Positions 13,701 through 22,437 of a stretch of 64,000 nt of DNA are shown one piece after another. How positions within the stretch are numbered: position 1 is the first letter of the stretch; every line of letters begins with the position of its first letter. The DNA comes from Agapetus fuscipes (Eukaryota; Arthropoda; Insecta; Trichoptera; Glossosomatidae), in the NCBI GenBank assembly GCA_951799405.1, contig OX637343.1, positions 2,232,001-2,296,000 on the forward strand. Reading direction: 5' to 3'. The position numbers were made by a program, and so were the translations under genes. The notes beneath the pieces are model-generated. The model was not told the origin of the DNA. It searched no databases and worked only from the letters and a program-made list of their open reading frames with translations.

Positions 13701-16700
13701 GGTCCGCCAGATGAACCTGCTGCTCAAGGAGTACCTGAGCTCCGGGGACCTGCAGGAGGCGCAGCACTGCCTGCGCGACCTCGAGGTGCCGCACTTCCAC
13801 CACGAGCTGGTCTATGAGGTGAGGCAACACAACTACATATAGGAGAGCCTCGTTTATCCAAACCCCTATAACACAGCTGAGGGTTCAAAGTAACGGGGTA
13901 TTCTGATTAAAGTACAGTAGAGCCGCGCTAATCCAAACCCTGCCTTATCCGTTAATCGCGGTAATCCTAACGATCTCGCACCCGAAAATTCCTTTCTAAT
14001 CTAATCTAATCTAATCTAAGCTGCAAAGATATATATCATTTAAGATTTATACTAAATGCATTCCCACAAGCAGATATGTATAATTTCGCGCTAACACATG
14101 CCGCATGTGGACCTACAATATAAAAACCCAATCTCAAATGAACATAAGCCTTGCAACTCTTGCCGTCCTTCCCTGAAACAGGGGTGATATTGGCAAAGTG
14201 AACCAATTTTTATATTATGGGTGGTCAGCCGCATAACAACCTATAAGTCAAGGAACATACATGACAAATTACATTTTTTAAAATCAAAGAATAAAAATAA
14301 CAATATATACATGGACATAAAAAACTAAATCATAAAACCAAATTCACTTTAACAAACCCTAGCCGCCAACATCACAGATCAACCGCCATTCATTTCTTTG
14401 GAACAAGAAAATCTAGCATTGACTTTTTCTTTGATATGGACAATTTTTTGGAAAAAAATAACGATGTGTCCTGACTTGACACTCTGTTTTCGTCAGCCCA
14501 TTGAATGCATTTGTTGAATGCCTCCACAGCCTCAGCATGGCTTATTATCGTAATTCCCGGGTGCGAGATCATTCGGATTACCGCGATCAACGAATTAGGC
14601 AGGGTTCAGACTAGTGCGGCTCTACTTTATATGCAAGGCTCTGCTACAGTAGACTCCTCTGCATGCTTTGTTCATAAGATACTATTGCTCTGCAGTGACT
14701 TTCTATATATGCCCTATATGCTTTCTATATGCCTTTCTATATGCCCTAATATGTGGTACACTTTTGTGATTTTTGTTCTTGAATAACTGAGACATGTGAC
14801 TGTCAATCAATTATGATAGGAAATCAATAAATGTTTTTTTTTTTTTTTAGAAAATAGATTTGTGGAAAGGAATGCAATCCACCAACCTATTTTGCCTGGC
14901 CAGTTGTCTTCATGCGAAAGCAGAAGCTTGTGTGCATGCAACGGCATCTGTTGAACCAGGGTCGAAGTTATCGTCGCGGGATTCGAACCAGCGTTATCCG
15001 GTTCCAAATAACCTGTCTCAATCCCCGCGGCTATAACACCGACAAACAAAAAACATGCATGAAAAAGTATTCTGTACTAAGGGTATGCATGTAGTTAGAA
15101 TATTCAGAGGCGAAAATGTTAAAAATGACTGCAATGTGAGGAATCTTTGTGAAATGAGGAGATGAGTAGATGCATTGTTTGCTGCTTGCAGACGGTGGTG
15201 ATGGCCCTGGAGGCTGTGAACAGTTCTGTGGAGGAGCAGCTGGTGCGCCTGCTGGAGAACTTTGGCTCCTCGTGCATCGTCACCTCCGATATGATGGAGC
15301 GAGTAAGACATTTACACTTATTCTGCATCATTATCCTATATTTTTTAGAGAAAGACTTCCGATCCGGTGACTGATCTGTAGTCTAGTGGTTAACACTTCT
15401 GACTCATAAGTGGAAGGTTGTGGATGATATGCAGCTGACCGCACATACTGTAAAAATATGATTCACTTTGCCAATGTCACTCCGTTTCAGGGAAGGTTGG
15501 CAAGAATTGCAGGGCTTATGTTCATTTGAGATTGGTTTTTTATATTGTAAGTCCACACATGTTTAAGCGTGGACTTATACGTTTCTGCTTGTGGGAATGC
15601 ATTTAATATGAATCTCAAATGTAATATATCTTTGCAACTTAGATTAGATTAGAATGCTCAGTTGGAAGAGTGCTTGCATTCTATCCCCACCTCATTGAGT
15701 TTCAATGTGAAGTTGTATGCTTAGAGTACTGATACATATATTTTGCCGCAGGGGTTTCTGCGTGTGTTTGACGACATGGCGGACATAGTGCTGGACGTCC
15801 CGCTGGCCTACATCACCCTCAACCGCTTCATGGAGCGCTGCCAGGCCCGCAAGCTGCTGTCCGAGCGCGTCTACAACAAGATGCCCACACGGTGAGTACC
15901 TGCATGATACACTATGGCATGGAGCGCTGCCAGGCCCGCAAGCTGCTGTCCGAGCGCGTCTACAACAAGATGCCCACACGGTGAGTACCTGCATGATACA
16001 CTATGGCATGGAGCGCTGCCAGGCCCGCAAGCTGCTGTCCGAGCGCGTCTACAACAAGATGCCCACACGGTGAGTACCTGCATGATACACTATGGCATGG
16101 AGCGCTGCCAGGCCCGCAAGCTGCTGTCCGAGCGCGTCTACAACAAGATGCCCACACGGTGAGTACCTGCATGATACACTATGGCATGGAGCGCTGCCAG
16201 GCCCGCAAGCTGCTGTCCGAGCGCGTCTACAACAAGATGCCCACACGGTGAGTACCTGCATGATACACTATGGCATGGAGCGCTGCCAGGCCCGCAAGCT
16301 GCTGTCCGAGCGCGTCTACAACAAGATGCCCACACGGTGAGTACCTGCATGATACACTATGGCATGGAGCGCTGCCAGGCCCGCAAGCTGCTGTCCGAGC
16401 GCGTCTACAACAAGATGCCCACACGGTGAGTACCTGCATGATACACTATGGCATGGAGCGCTGCCAGGCCCGCAAGCTGCTGTCCGAGCGCGTCTACAAC
16501 AAGATGCCCACACGGTGAGTACCTGCATGATACACTATGGCATGGAGCGCTGCCAGGCCCGCAAGCTGCTGTCCGAGCGCGTCTACAACAAGATGCCCAC
16601 ACGGTGAGTACCTGCATGATACACTATGGCATGGAGCGCTGCCAGGCCCGCAAGCTGCTGTCCGAGCGCGTCTACAACAAGATGCCCACACGGTGAGTAC

Positions 16701-17364
16701 CTGCATGATACACTATGGCATGGATCTATGGCATGGCGGGCATAGTGATGAGAAAATTTGTGCTTAGTCCATCGCCTTTTCCTGGGCTGGAAGTCTCACC
16801 ACCACGGTGATTCTTACCTACCAAATATCGGTAATATTTGTCTGAAGACTAATCAGCTGTTCACTTGCAGCCATTTTGGATTGACAGGTCTTCATACAAA
16901 TATTACCGATATTCGGTAGGTTAGAATTACCGTGTTCATGAGACTTCCAGCCCTGGCTTTTTTTTGGCCAGTTCAGACCAGTACCCTGAGTACAAGTTGC
17001 CAAACTTGAGTAAAGTTAAGTTTATGGAAAGTATTAGAGAGTGGTTTTCCCCAAGATCTGCCATTTTTGTTTGTTTGAACTTGATTTTCTTCATCACTGT
17101 AACTCTTTTGCTAAGACCATAAAGTGTAAGAAACAAAAATGGCAGATTTTGGGGAAAATCACTCTTTAATACTTTCCGTAAACTTAACTTTACTCAAGTT
17201 TTGCAACTCGTACTAAGGGTACTGGCTGAACCTTGGATTGTACCTATAAATATATACACTTTTTCAACATTTAATGTCTTTGTTTCAGTGGTCGTAAACG
17301 CTTTGTGAGTGAAGGGGACGGAGGCCGCCTGAAGGAACACACATTTGTCCTGCGCGACACGTAG
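1711..17364 (+). CDS. Pdcd4: Programmed cell death protein 4 (MA3-domain translation inhibitor)
   Basis: Nine exons join in frame to a 445-residue protein: 1711-1954, 9238-9398, 10015-10116, 11143-11260, 12513-12675, 13596-13818, 15192-15302, 15752-15891 and 17289-17364. All introns are GT-AG; intron 1 uses a GTTGGT donor, forced by reading frame. Family hallmarks are GRGLPKKGGAGGKGVWG across exons 1-2, EVPHFHHELVYE in exon 6 and GRKRFVSEGDGGRLK in exon 9. MA3 domain 1 spans about residues 130-250 (exons 3-5), MA3 domain 2 about 285-405 (exons 6-8). Length is close to the vertebrate protein (about 470). Family knowledge: Pdcd4 binds the helicase eIF4A through its MA3 domains and blocks cap-dependent initiation; it is controlled by phosphorylation and degradation. 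The N-terminus has a basic patch (RIKRKAKKIVRQNSRDS) typical of its RNA-binding region. Oddities: the 3' ends of exons 5 and 8, with their donors, are tandemly duplicated into the following introns. Confidence 0.96.
2583..2676 (-). repeat. SINE-A tail fragment
   Basis: This is the antisense of the SINE-A 3' body: AACGCGG-like and GGCGAGTTGAACC blocks followed by the A/T-rich AAAAATAAATAGG region. The tRNA-like head is missing. Confidence 0.6.
2805..2900. repeat. Short interspersed repeat, family F
   Basis: The motif CCTAGCA-CC-GCCGGGTGACG followed by AATCACGTGCGGA recurs at about 17875-17965, with diverged pieces near 35515 and 37745. The unit is about 90 bp; the class is unknown. Confidence 0.45.
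2958..3218 (-). repeat. SINE-D copy
   Basis: A (TCTAA)n microsatellite is followed by AGTTGCAAAGATATG, the GCCGCATGTGG core, TGAAACAGGGGTGA-like, and GTCAAGGAAC at the far end. Sense direction is set by the TSD-bounded copy at 55090-55345. It abuts the poly-T of the next SINE-B. Confidence 0.75.
3226..3618 (-). repeat. SINE-B with partial 5S rRNA head
   Basis: On the minus strand this reads: the 3' half of a 5S rRNA-like sequence (3618-3559), a tRNA-like region with box B GGATTCGGATCCCGGC, an eye-conserved body (GACCGGTCATTGG, GCCTTACAGCAACTGGG), a CTCTAGGG/CCCTAGAG-rich tail and poly-A (poly-T at 3226-3243). It matches 63014-63503 over its length but is truncated in the 5S head. Confidence 0.75.
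4271..4512. mobile_element. Foldback MITE, copy 1
   Basis: Inverted arms of about 65-80 bp begin GTACCCTTAG and contain AAAGTTTACGGAAAATATT and the AAATCTGCCGTTTTTG block, repeated inverted at the right side. A second copy lies at 16981-17222. Confidence 0.75.
4600..4745 (+). mobile_element. LINE 3'-end fragment (RT C-terminus)
   Basis: The frame beginning at 4607 encodes RGRPRTSYFKDLKRL...KRMAADRDRWL and stops at 4736-4738, followed by a short (GAT)n tail. The RGRP...DR-W arrangement is typical of the extreme C-terminus of non-LTR reverse transcriptases. It is 5' truncated. Confidence 0.65.
4849..5092 (-). repeat. SINE-D copy
   Basis: (TCTAATC)n tail, AGTTGCAAAGATATG, ATGCCGCATGTGAG, CCTGAAACAGGGGTGAC and AAGTCAAGGAACAT are all present in the antisense order. 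Confidence 0.78.
5437..5690 (-). repeat. SINE-D copy, TATAATC-tail subfamily
   Basis: The tail is (ATAATCT)n rather than (TCTAA)n, and the core reads CACGTGTAGTTCGCGC and TTACAGTATGGGTGG. It groups with the copies at 18656, 23826 and 55090. Confidence 0.75.
6293..6536 (-). repeat. SINE-D copy (diverged)
   Basis: The order of SINE-D blocks is preserved (GCATGTGTACTT, CTCTGAAACAAGGGTGGC, GTACAGCATGAGTGGTCA), but many substitutions suggest an older insertion. Confidence 0.65.
6975..7357. mobile_element. MITE with TCTGTACCTTAGAGC termini, copy 1
   Basis: The left end CTGTACCTTAGAGCATAAAC is repeated inverted at the right end. The whole element is nearly identical to 20191-20574, so family copies are fairly young. 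Internal open frames are not conserved coding sequence. Confidence 0.8.
7608..7955 (-). repeat. SINE-C (tRNA-derived) with poly-A, plus 5' companion
   Basis: Poly-T at 7741-7760 followed by GATTTGTGGAAAGGAATGC and, at the far end, the inverted tRNA-like head (box B as GGATTAGAACC, CGCGGCTATAACACCGAC). The 7741-7950 part is a near twin of 14834-15045. A second poly-T at 7610-7625 suggests another A-tailed insertion fused to it. Confidence 0.7.
8105..8540 (+). repeat. Unclassified dispersed repeat, copy 1
   Basis: The blocks TTCACAGTTGCATTTCC, TGCGAATAATGGCT and GTTATAAATATTGTGATCGC recur in the same order at about 28885-29340. It is about 440 bp with no visible terminal repeats; class unknown. 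Confidence 0.5.
8544..9126 (-). repeat. SINE-A copy interrupted by SINE-C
   Basis: The 3' part (8544-8663) and the 5' part with its tRNA-like head (8915-9126; box A and box B visible antisense as CCAACTGAGC and GGATTCGAACC) are one SINE-A split by 8664-8914. The tRNA-like segment is a SINE promoter, not a tRNA gene. Confidence 0.8.
8664..8914 (-). repeat. SINE-C inserted in SINE-A, 7 bp TSD
   Basis: It is flanked by AACACTT at 8657-8663 and 8915-8921, exactly at the point where SINE-A is broken. The head, read antisense, carries box A TGGCCAAGTGG and box B GGTTCAATCCC, resembling a Leu/Ser-type tRNA. The body contains (ATTAAT)-rich DNA and ends GAATGCAATTCACC. Confidence 0.8.
9436..9672 (+). 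repeat. SINE-B, tRNA-like head without 5S
   Basis: Box A TAGTCCAGTGG and box B GGTTCGAATCC fit the pol III consensus; the body continues through CCTTACAGCAACCGGG to CGACAACCTAGCTC, where it joins SINE-A through TTAAAAAGTTC. Confidence 0.8.
9682..9826 (+). repeat. SINE-A 5' part, fused downstream of SINE-B
   Basis: GGTCGATAGCTCAGTTGG starts the tRNA-like head and GTTCGATCC is box B. The body ends after ACTCAGTCTTCACA. The same SINE-B/SINE-A junction occurs near 40890 and 58925. Confidence 0.75.
10190..10560 (-). mobile_element. CR1/L2-like LINE fragment (RT C-terminus)
   Basis: The minus strand encodes LLQKLHWLHVTEWVEFKVC, the conserved RT thumb-like segment of CR1/L2 LINEs. Downstream it shares a 3' block with 25340-25620 and 59215-59520. 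It is frameshifted and dead. Confidence 0.65.
10565..10745 (+). mobile_element. LINE 3' fragment, opposite orientation
   Basis: The plus strand reads LRRQLKTHLYNGRL then a stop, the usual last residues of CR1/L2 ORF2, and ends in a (TTA)n tail at 10733-10745. Confidence 0.55.
11466..11764 (+). repeat. SINE-A, near full length
   Basis: It runs from GGTCGATAGCTCAATTGG through box B GGTTCGAATCCC, the GGAGCTGGG and GGCCGGCC blocks, to the AGCTTAGTTGCGTTG 3' end. Confidence 0.85.
11794..12025 (-). repeat. SINE-D copy
   Basis: (ATCTA)n tail, AGTTGCAAAGATATG, ATGCCGCATGTGAAC and TGAAACAGGGGTGACATTGG are present. It faces the next copy, separated by about 150 bp of unknown DNA. Confidence 0.78.
12172..12420 (+). 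repeat. SINE-D copy, sense strand
   Basis: CCTTGCTGACCACCCATGCTG opens the element, followed by CACCCCTGTTTCAGGG and a tail GCAACTTTGATTAGATTAGA. It ends about 90 bp before Pdcd4 exon 5. Confidence 0.75.
12607..12880 (+). repeat. 125 bp tandem duplication across Pdcd4 exon 5 / intron 5
   Basis: CGACGACTGCCTGCC begins at 12607, 12732 and 12857: period 125 bp, two full copies and a truncated third. Each full copy contains the last 69 nt of exon 5 plus the GTGAGT donor (12676 and 12801) and about 56 bp of intron. In the second copy the 69 nt segment (12732-12800) follows a TGTGTAG and would keep frame if spliced in as an extra exon, though the tract before it is a poor polypyrimidine tract. Confidence 0.92.
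12930..13235 (+). repeat. SINE-A, near full length
   Basis: GGTCGATAGCGCAGTTGG head, diverged box B, CTGGGAGCTGGG and AAATAAATAGG body, and an AAGAAGTTACACTATA 3' end are seen, followed by (TAA)n. Confidence 0.8.
13250..13545 (-). repeat. SINE-B with LINE-type 3' tail
   Basis: Antisense order: GATTTATTTGGTAAGCGC and GTGAATCACACCTCAAG tail, GTAAGGCTGGATGGACC body, box B as GGGATTCAAACCC and box A region CTGAACTACAGACGG. The tail matches the 3' terminus of the LINE ending at about 49925. Confidence 0.75.
13910..14640. mobile_element. pogo/Tigger-like element remnant with SINE-D inside
   Basis: The left end CAGTAGAGCCGCGCTAATCC and the right end (inverted) AGTAGAGCCGCACTAG are terminal inverted repeats of the pogo/Tigger type. 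14390-14590 (minus) encodes a short piece with AEAVEAFNKCIQWADEN, like the C-terminal part of a DDE transposase, also found at 33323. A SINE-D (13991-14266) sits inside. Inactive. Confidence 0.6.
13991..14266 (-). repeat. SINE-D copy
   Basis: A four-unit (CTAAT) tail is followed by AGCTGCAAAGATATA, GCCGCATGTGGACC, CCTGAAACAGGGGTGA and AAGTCAAGGAACATAC. Confidence 0.78.
14834..15045 (-). repeat. SINE-C, poly-A type
   Basis: Poly-T at 14834-14848, GATTTGTGGAAAGGAATGC, then the inverted head with GGGATTCGAACCAGCG and CGCGGCTATAACACCGAC. It is nearly identical to 7741-7950. Confidence 0.8.
15365..15690 (+). repeat. Mosaic of SINE-B, SINE-D and SINE-A fragments
   Basis: 15366-15427 is a SINE-B tRNA-like piece (TAGTCTAGTGGTTAAC box A). 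15428-15655 is a plus-strand SINE-D ending in AACTTAGATTAGATTAG. 15656-15690 is a SINE-A head scrap (GCTCAGTTGGAAGAGTGC). All lie in the intron before Pdcd4 exon 8. Confidence 0.65.
15830..16724 (+). repeat. 89 bp x 10 tandem array duplicating the Pdcd4 exon 8 donor
   Basis: Unit starts fall at 15830, 15919, 16008, 16097, 16186, 16275, 16364, 16453, 16542 and 16631, with a 5 bp remnant at 16720. Each unit is the last 62 nt of exon 8 (codons from ATGGAGCGCTGC to CCCACACG) plus GTGAGTACC and 18 more intron bases. By eye the units are identical. Because 89 is not a multiple of three and each junction reads CGG TGA, unspliced read-through stops at the first junction. Only the first donor (15892) keeps the conserved exon 9 frame. 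Confidence 0.95.
16790..16968. mobile_element. Foldback MITE (GGCTGGAAGTCTC arms), copy 1
   Basis: GGCTGGAAGTCTC and the AATATCGGTAATATTTGT block are repeated inverted on the right (ACAAATATTACCGATATTCG, GAGACTTCCAGCC). A second copy is at 42970-43155. Confidence 0.75.
16981..17222. mobile_element. Foldback MITE, copy 2 of the 4271 family
   Basis: GTACCCTGAG, AGTTTATGGAAAGTATTAGAG and the AAGATCTGCCATTTTTG block match 4271-4512 and fold back on the right arm ending ACTAAGGGTACTG. It lies just before Pdcd4 exon 9. Confidence 0.75.
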
Positions 17365-17645
17365 GAAGCTCTACATACCCCCCACCACACACACATACAC
17401 ACACCCTCAAACACACACACACACACACCAACAAGCAATAACAACCAGCAGACAGTGAGACAACTCTTCATCCAGCAAGACTTCAATCCATTTCAATCTG
17501 GGCTCACAGCTCTAGTGCATACTTAATAATAATAATGCAGGATTTTTATAGCGCCTTTTCATGACCCTTGGTCATCCCAAAGGCGCTTGCTCATATGAGC
17601 GCGCGAACAGGTGGGTCTTCAACGCCTTTCTAAAAGTGTGACTAG
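17365..17645. other. Pdcd4 3' UTR start, CA microsatellite and LINE 3' scrap
   Basis: An imperfect (CA)n tract at about 17385-17430 lies 20 bp after the stop. 17525-17645, read on the minus strand, encodes LERRLKTHLFARSYEQAPLG, a CR1/L2-type ORF2 end, with a (TTA)n tail. No clear Pdcd4 polyadenylation signal was identified. Confidence 0.5.
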
Positions 17646-17993
17646 GGAAACCAATCCTGCATTTGCTGTTAGTTGCGTAGAGAACTATTCATTGGTTTGT
17701 GTATTAACACTGAAGAAATAATTTTATTTTTAAAATGACATAACAATAATTTTACTATTGTTAAATGCTCACTTCTAAATACAGCAATGAGGTCTGAAGT
17801 TTTTTGGATTTGTAACTTTTTTCTTGGCGAGCAAACGTCTTGTATGGGAATGTCATCGTTAACAATCGCTAACAATTTTTTTGTCTGCCTTGAAGTCCCT
17901 AGCAACCCAGCCGGGTGACGACACAATATCGTCTATATTGATTCACGTGCGGATCTCATTGCAAACGTTAGCAGGCCACCATGAATGGAGACT

Positions 17994-18243
17994 TCTAAAT
18001 CTAAGTTGCAAAGATATGTATCATTTGAGATTCATATTAAATGCATTCCCACAAGCAGACACACATAATTTCGGGCTCACACATGCCGCATGTGGACCTA
18101 CAATATAAAAAACCCAATCTCAATTGAACATAAGCCCTGCAACACTCGCCGACCTTCCCTGAAACAGGGGTGACATTGGCAAAGTGAACCATCTTTTTAC
18201 AGTATGGGGGGTCAGCTTCATACCAACCTATAAGTCAAGGAAC
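17994..18243 (-). repeat. SINE-D copy
   Basis: AGTTGCAAAGATATGTATC, ATGCCGCATGTGGACC, CCTGAAACAGGGGTGAC and AAGTCAAGGAAC are in order; the microsatellite tail is short. Confidence 0.75.
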
Positions 18244-18655
18244 CTATAAGGAAGGAGACTTTAAAAAATAAAATTGAAAAATGAGTTTCTATGCATGACT
18301 GACTAAAAATGACTAAAAATGTCCTTAATTATAAAATAAATAGGTTTTTTTTTTTAAATATTTTTCTATGAAGTCCTGACTCTACTAACACCAAATGCAG
18401 GGATGGGATTACCTATTTGTGATGTAACGTTTCCATGAGTTTTGGTCTTGAGTGAAATCCATCTTCCATATTGTCTGAGTTGAAATTATTATGGTCGGTG
18501 AATCTTAAATTGAAAATTGGCATCATTATAAAACATAACGGCATGTGTAATTATTGAGTGTCAGCACACAAGATGGAGAAATGAAGAAAACATAGAATTT
18601 CATATGATTATTAAGTATTCTGCAGTGTTTGACAGCTCTGTGGTGACAGGTCCGT

Positions 18656-18912
18656 CCTATAATAATAATCTATAATCTAAGTTGCAAGGATATATTCATT
18701 TAAAGCTCTCAGATGTATGCCCACAAACCAACAAGTGTAGTTCGCGCTTACAAATGCTGAATGTGTACTTACAAATAAAATCCAAACCTCAAATGAACAT
18801 AAGCCCCACAACTTTTGCCGACCTTCCCTGAAACAGGGGTGACATTGGCAAAGTGAACCATTTTTTACAGTATGGGTGGTCAGCCTCATACCAACCTATA
18901 AGTCAAGGAATA
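18656..18912 (-). repeat. SINE-D copy, TATAATC subfamily
   Basis: Tail (ATAATCT)n, then AGTTGCAAGGATATATTC, TTACAGTATGGGTGGTC and AAGTCAAGGAATA. Confidence 0.78.
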
Positions 18913-18941
18913 TAGAATATATCAATGCCATTATGGCCGTG

Positions 18942-19425
18942 TTCGGAGAGAGCGCTTCAAGCACTCGCACACCATTCGGGGAGCTCTTCGTAAGCAAATA
19001 TTATGAGCTATGATGTAACGCACAACAGCTCGGCCGTTTGCTATTTTTGCTTATTTGCCAAGGTGGGTCGGCTTAAGCGTTCCTAACTTCACACCAATGG
19101 TTCATACCGTCCCACTGACAGTTGACAGCTAACCTCAACAAAACGAATATTAAAAACAATTATTAATGTTAAATAGTGGATTCGAGCTATCAAAAGCTCT
19201 TCAATAATTGAAAATTCTGCTGGAAATATTAGAATCATGGCTCAATAATGTGTTTTGAGATAAATTTACGTCCAATCTGCCGAGCTTTGACAGCTGCTGT
19301 CTGGTTGACGTATGAAATTCGCTTATGATCGTTCGGAGAGGTTTGCGATGGAGCTACCCCCACCACGATTTTTACTGTAAGCGCTCACAGTGCTCAAACG
19401 AGCTCTCCAAACACGGCCTGTATAG
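18942..19425. mobile_element. MITE with GGCCGTGTT-GGAGAG inverted ends
   Basis: The left end GGCCGTGTTCGGAGAG has a diverged inverted match at the right (CTCTCCAAACACGGCC), and a second inner pair (TTCGGGGAG / GTTCGGAGAG) is nested within. Coding content: none seen. Confidence 0.55.
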
Positions 19426-19789
19426 TTTCTTCTCCGCCAATATTATAACCGAAGTGTCAGGCAGACTTGTGCCGAGTTGACGCAGTATTTCTGTTAATGT
19501 AAATACCGTTTGTATAATGTATGACTGCCGTGTAGAAATCTGAATGGAGAATTACTTCAAAGGGTGTTGAATAAGTGAAAGAATGGAGCCACAAATGTGT
19601 AGGCTTGAATTTATGAAATTGTCCTGAATGATTTGTTTGAAAATGTGTATTTAACAATTTTTTTGACTTTTCAAGGGTGAAGTCGCAATGGAAACATTTT
19701 TGTTTTTGTTACAAAGTGGATTTTTTACAATATGACACCCTGTAGTTTTGATTTCCACCTTGTTCATTATGATCAGTACATTTGTCAGC

Positions 19790-20065
19790 TCTTTGGCCGA
19801 GTGGATCAAGAAAGTAACTTTGACTGTCGTCTTTGAAATAAAAACAATCCTTGTTCGAGTCTCATCAAGCATCTTGACAATAACATTGACCCTGATCCAA
19901 TAATGTCATTGGGTAATTATTAATTAATGATTGAACAGTTAAATAGAAAAATATGATTTGTTAATTAATACTTCAGTAAAATAAAAAATATGTGAATTAT
20001 AGATTGATAATGTTGATAACTTGTTTCAGGCCAGGCAAAATACGATGGTTAATTGCAGGCGCGTG
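19790..20065 (+). repeat. Diverged SINE-C fragment
   Basis: TTTGGCCGAGTGGATC resembles a box A, CTTGTTCGAGTCTC a box B, followed by CAATGTCATTGGG-like and GGCCAGGCAAAATA body blocks seen in other SINE-C copies. Confidence 0.45.
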
Positions 20066-20190
20066 CATAGGGTATAGGCAAATAAATTTCAGAATGAATA
20101 TTTTCTCCCATTCCTTTAAAATAACTCATTTGAAATTGAATGAAGTGCTAACGATGGCTCCAATCCAGAATAAACTTTGAATTTCAAATA

Positions 20191-20574
20191 TCTGTACCTT
20201 AGAGCATAAACAACGGTAGTCACATTTAGTAAAATGTGCAGGAGACGAGTTTTAGTGAAAATGTGCACTTTTATAAAACCATCATAACTTCTAAACTAGA
20301 CGAGATATTTTTGATCTGTAAAAACCGTTTATCTTCTTTTATCGATATTTATTTAATGTGAAGTAATGTGAACAACGTATGTGGAACTTCCGTGGTTTAT
20401 GCTCGCACTTTTATGTGCATCCCATATTTATTACACTTGATATCTCAGTAACTATGAGTCCGAGGACTCCAATATTTTTACCACTTATAGAACAGCTAAT
20501 TATAAGAATTTCTGCATCATTAACTCAAAAACGCAAAATAGTGGACTTCCGTTGTTTATGCTCTAAGGTACAGA
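20191..20574. mobile_element. MITE with TCTGTACCTTAGAGC termini, copy 2
   Basis: This is a close copy of 6975-7357. It is flanked by TA on both sides (AAATA before, TATGAA after), suggesting a TA target as in Tc1/mariner-type elements. Confidence 0.8.
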
Positions 20575-21086
20575 TATGAATATCAAGCTTAAGGTTTTTC
20601 ATCATATATTGCCTACCTATTAGAAGCATGTGCCTGTATGGGATGCACGCCCCTGGTTAATTGCATTCCTTGTCATGAAATTGTATAAAAAAAAATTAAT
20701 CAATTCAATTTTTAGAAGAAGAAGGTTCCACTTGTTTTGTACATGTTTTTCATTACGCTTAAATAATGTTGAATATTGAAATCATCAATTGAGGAAGATG
20801 GTGGTGTGTTTTGTGGGGTGGCTGTGATATGGAACTGAGAAGGCTTTTTAATAATTAAAAATGGAAAAAAGCAACATGATTTATTTTTGTTCACATCCCT
20901 TGTATTTTGCGTACTGACAGACTTGTATATTTAAGTATTGTATAGGCTGCCTAAATTATATTGAGACAACAAAGAGACTCCCGAAGATAAAGTTATTGTG
21001 ATTTTGAAGGTGTTGGGATTACTAACTGAATGGACGGAGAGAAAGTATTGAAAATCATTATTTGTATCAATTTTTAGGGTTTCTAC

Positions 21087-21378
21087 AGGGACCCGATTTT
21101 GATAGCACACCTAGCAGCAGAATTTCAGCAATCTATATAGATTTGCATCCATCCCCCTTCCTTACTTTACTTTCAATCGGTGTTATTCACACACAACAAA
21201 TACATGGCTCAGCCGCCACCTAACGTTCATTCTCTATAGACAAAAACAATGATTCATGGATTAGCTACACATCAAACGTGTTGTGAATAACCGTGAATGG
21301 ATCTATCCCCCTTTCTCGTGACAATTGCACAGTGACAGCTAAAACTGACGCTAGGGTGCTATCAAAATCTGGATCCCT
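21087..21378. mobile_element. MITE with GGGAYCC-ATTTTGATAGCAC ends
   Basis: ATTTTGATAGCACACCTAG on the left is repeated inverted as CTAGGGTGCTATCAAAATCT on the right. No open frame of note. Confidence 0.6.
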
Positions 21379-21689
21379 GACTGCAGAATATATGCATTGT
21401 ATTGAACCGAAGGCTCCAATCTAGGATTACTTTTGAAAACGATTTAACACGTTCAGTGCGCACACCGCGCCAGGCGAGTTTCGCTTCAAGGACACTTACA
21501 TGGCACATTATTTTCATAGCACAGCTGGAAAGTATAACATTCAGAGTCAGCACATGATAAATCATCAGTATGTGTTAATTTTTACGGTAGTTTCGCGATG
21601 TTTTAAATTTTTGACATACTGTAAAGCAACATTTCGACAAATAATAGCACTAGATTTTGTAGGGTTTGTGTATTCACAGTGATAATTCA

Positions 21690-22110
21690 TTTTATTTTAA
21701 AAAAATTTTTTTTTTTCTAAAACATGGTTTTATTTTCACAATAATATTTTCTACCTCAAGCACTTTCGACCTTCAATACTCAGGTCATTATCAAGAGTGA
21801 TGTATGTCAAATTAAAATTCAATTGGATAATTTTAATTTCAATTTATAATTTTTGGATGAAATTTTTCAAGCAAAACACTGTTTATTTTCACTATAGACT
21901 TTATTTAAAAGATTAAAATCTTTAAAACAAAATTACGAACGTTTTCGACCTAGAAGGTCATCATCAGGTATCATTTCAGGATAATTTTAATTTGACATAC
22001 ATCACTCTTGATATTGACCTGAGTATTGAAGGTCGAAAGTGCTTGAGGTAGAAAATATTATTGTGAAAATAAAACTATGTTTTAGAAAAAAAAAAAATTA
22101 AAAAATAATA
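21690..22110. mobile_element. Long hairpin element with an insertion in its loop
   Basis: About 100 bp arms share CAAGCACTTTCGACCTTCAA and ACTCTTGATA-type blocks in inverted orientation, with A/T-rich ends. The loop contains a related half-hairpin (GTTTTCGACCTAGAAGGTCA). A diverged relative lies at 58565-58740. Confidence 0.7.
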
Positions 22111-22254
22111 TCACTGTTTACCTTCCTGTTTCAACAATTATTTTGTGTCATTTGTATGGTTTATGAGCCTGCAAGTGCCTGTGTATTGAAGGTCCATGAC
22201 ACTTATGTCATTTCTAAATATGCTTGTGGCAATATTTTATAGTTTTAATGGAGT

Positions 22255-22437
22255 TTGAGAGCCCGTTCCCACTTGTCGGGTGTGGGATCCGTATATTAAT
22301 CCAAGGTTCCAGTGGCAGAACATTATGTATGGAGCTATTCTCACTTATCCTTAGTCGATTTTATCCGAAATGTTCTGCCACTGGAACCTCCGATTAATAT
22401 ACGGATCCGACACCCGACAAGTGGGAACGAGCTCTTA
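22255..22437. mobile_element. Foldback MITE (CCCGTTCCCACTTGTCGGG arms)
   Basis: Arms of about 70 bp: GTTCCCACTTGTCGGGTG and GGTTCCAGTGGCAGAACA on the left, inverted on the right. The loop is about 40 bp. Confidence 0.75.

Noticed and set aside
15830..16724. CRISPR-like array
   Set aside because: Units are head-to-tail identical with no variable spacers, in a eukaryotic gene.
15914..16767. Repeated 82-residue and 70-residue open frames within the 89 bp array
   Set aside because: They are frame artefacts of the tandem duplication of a Pdcd4 exon-intron junction, not genes.
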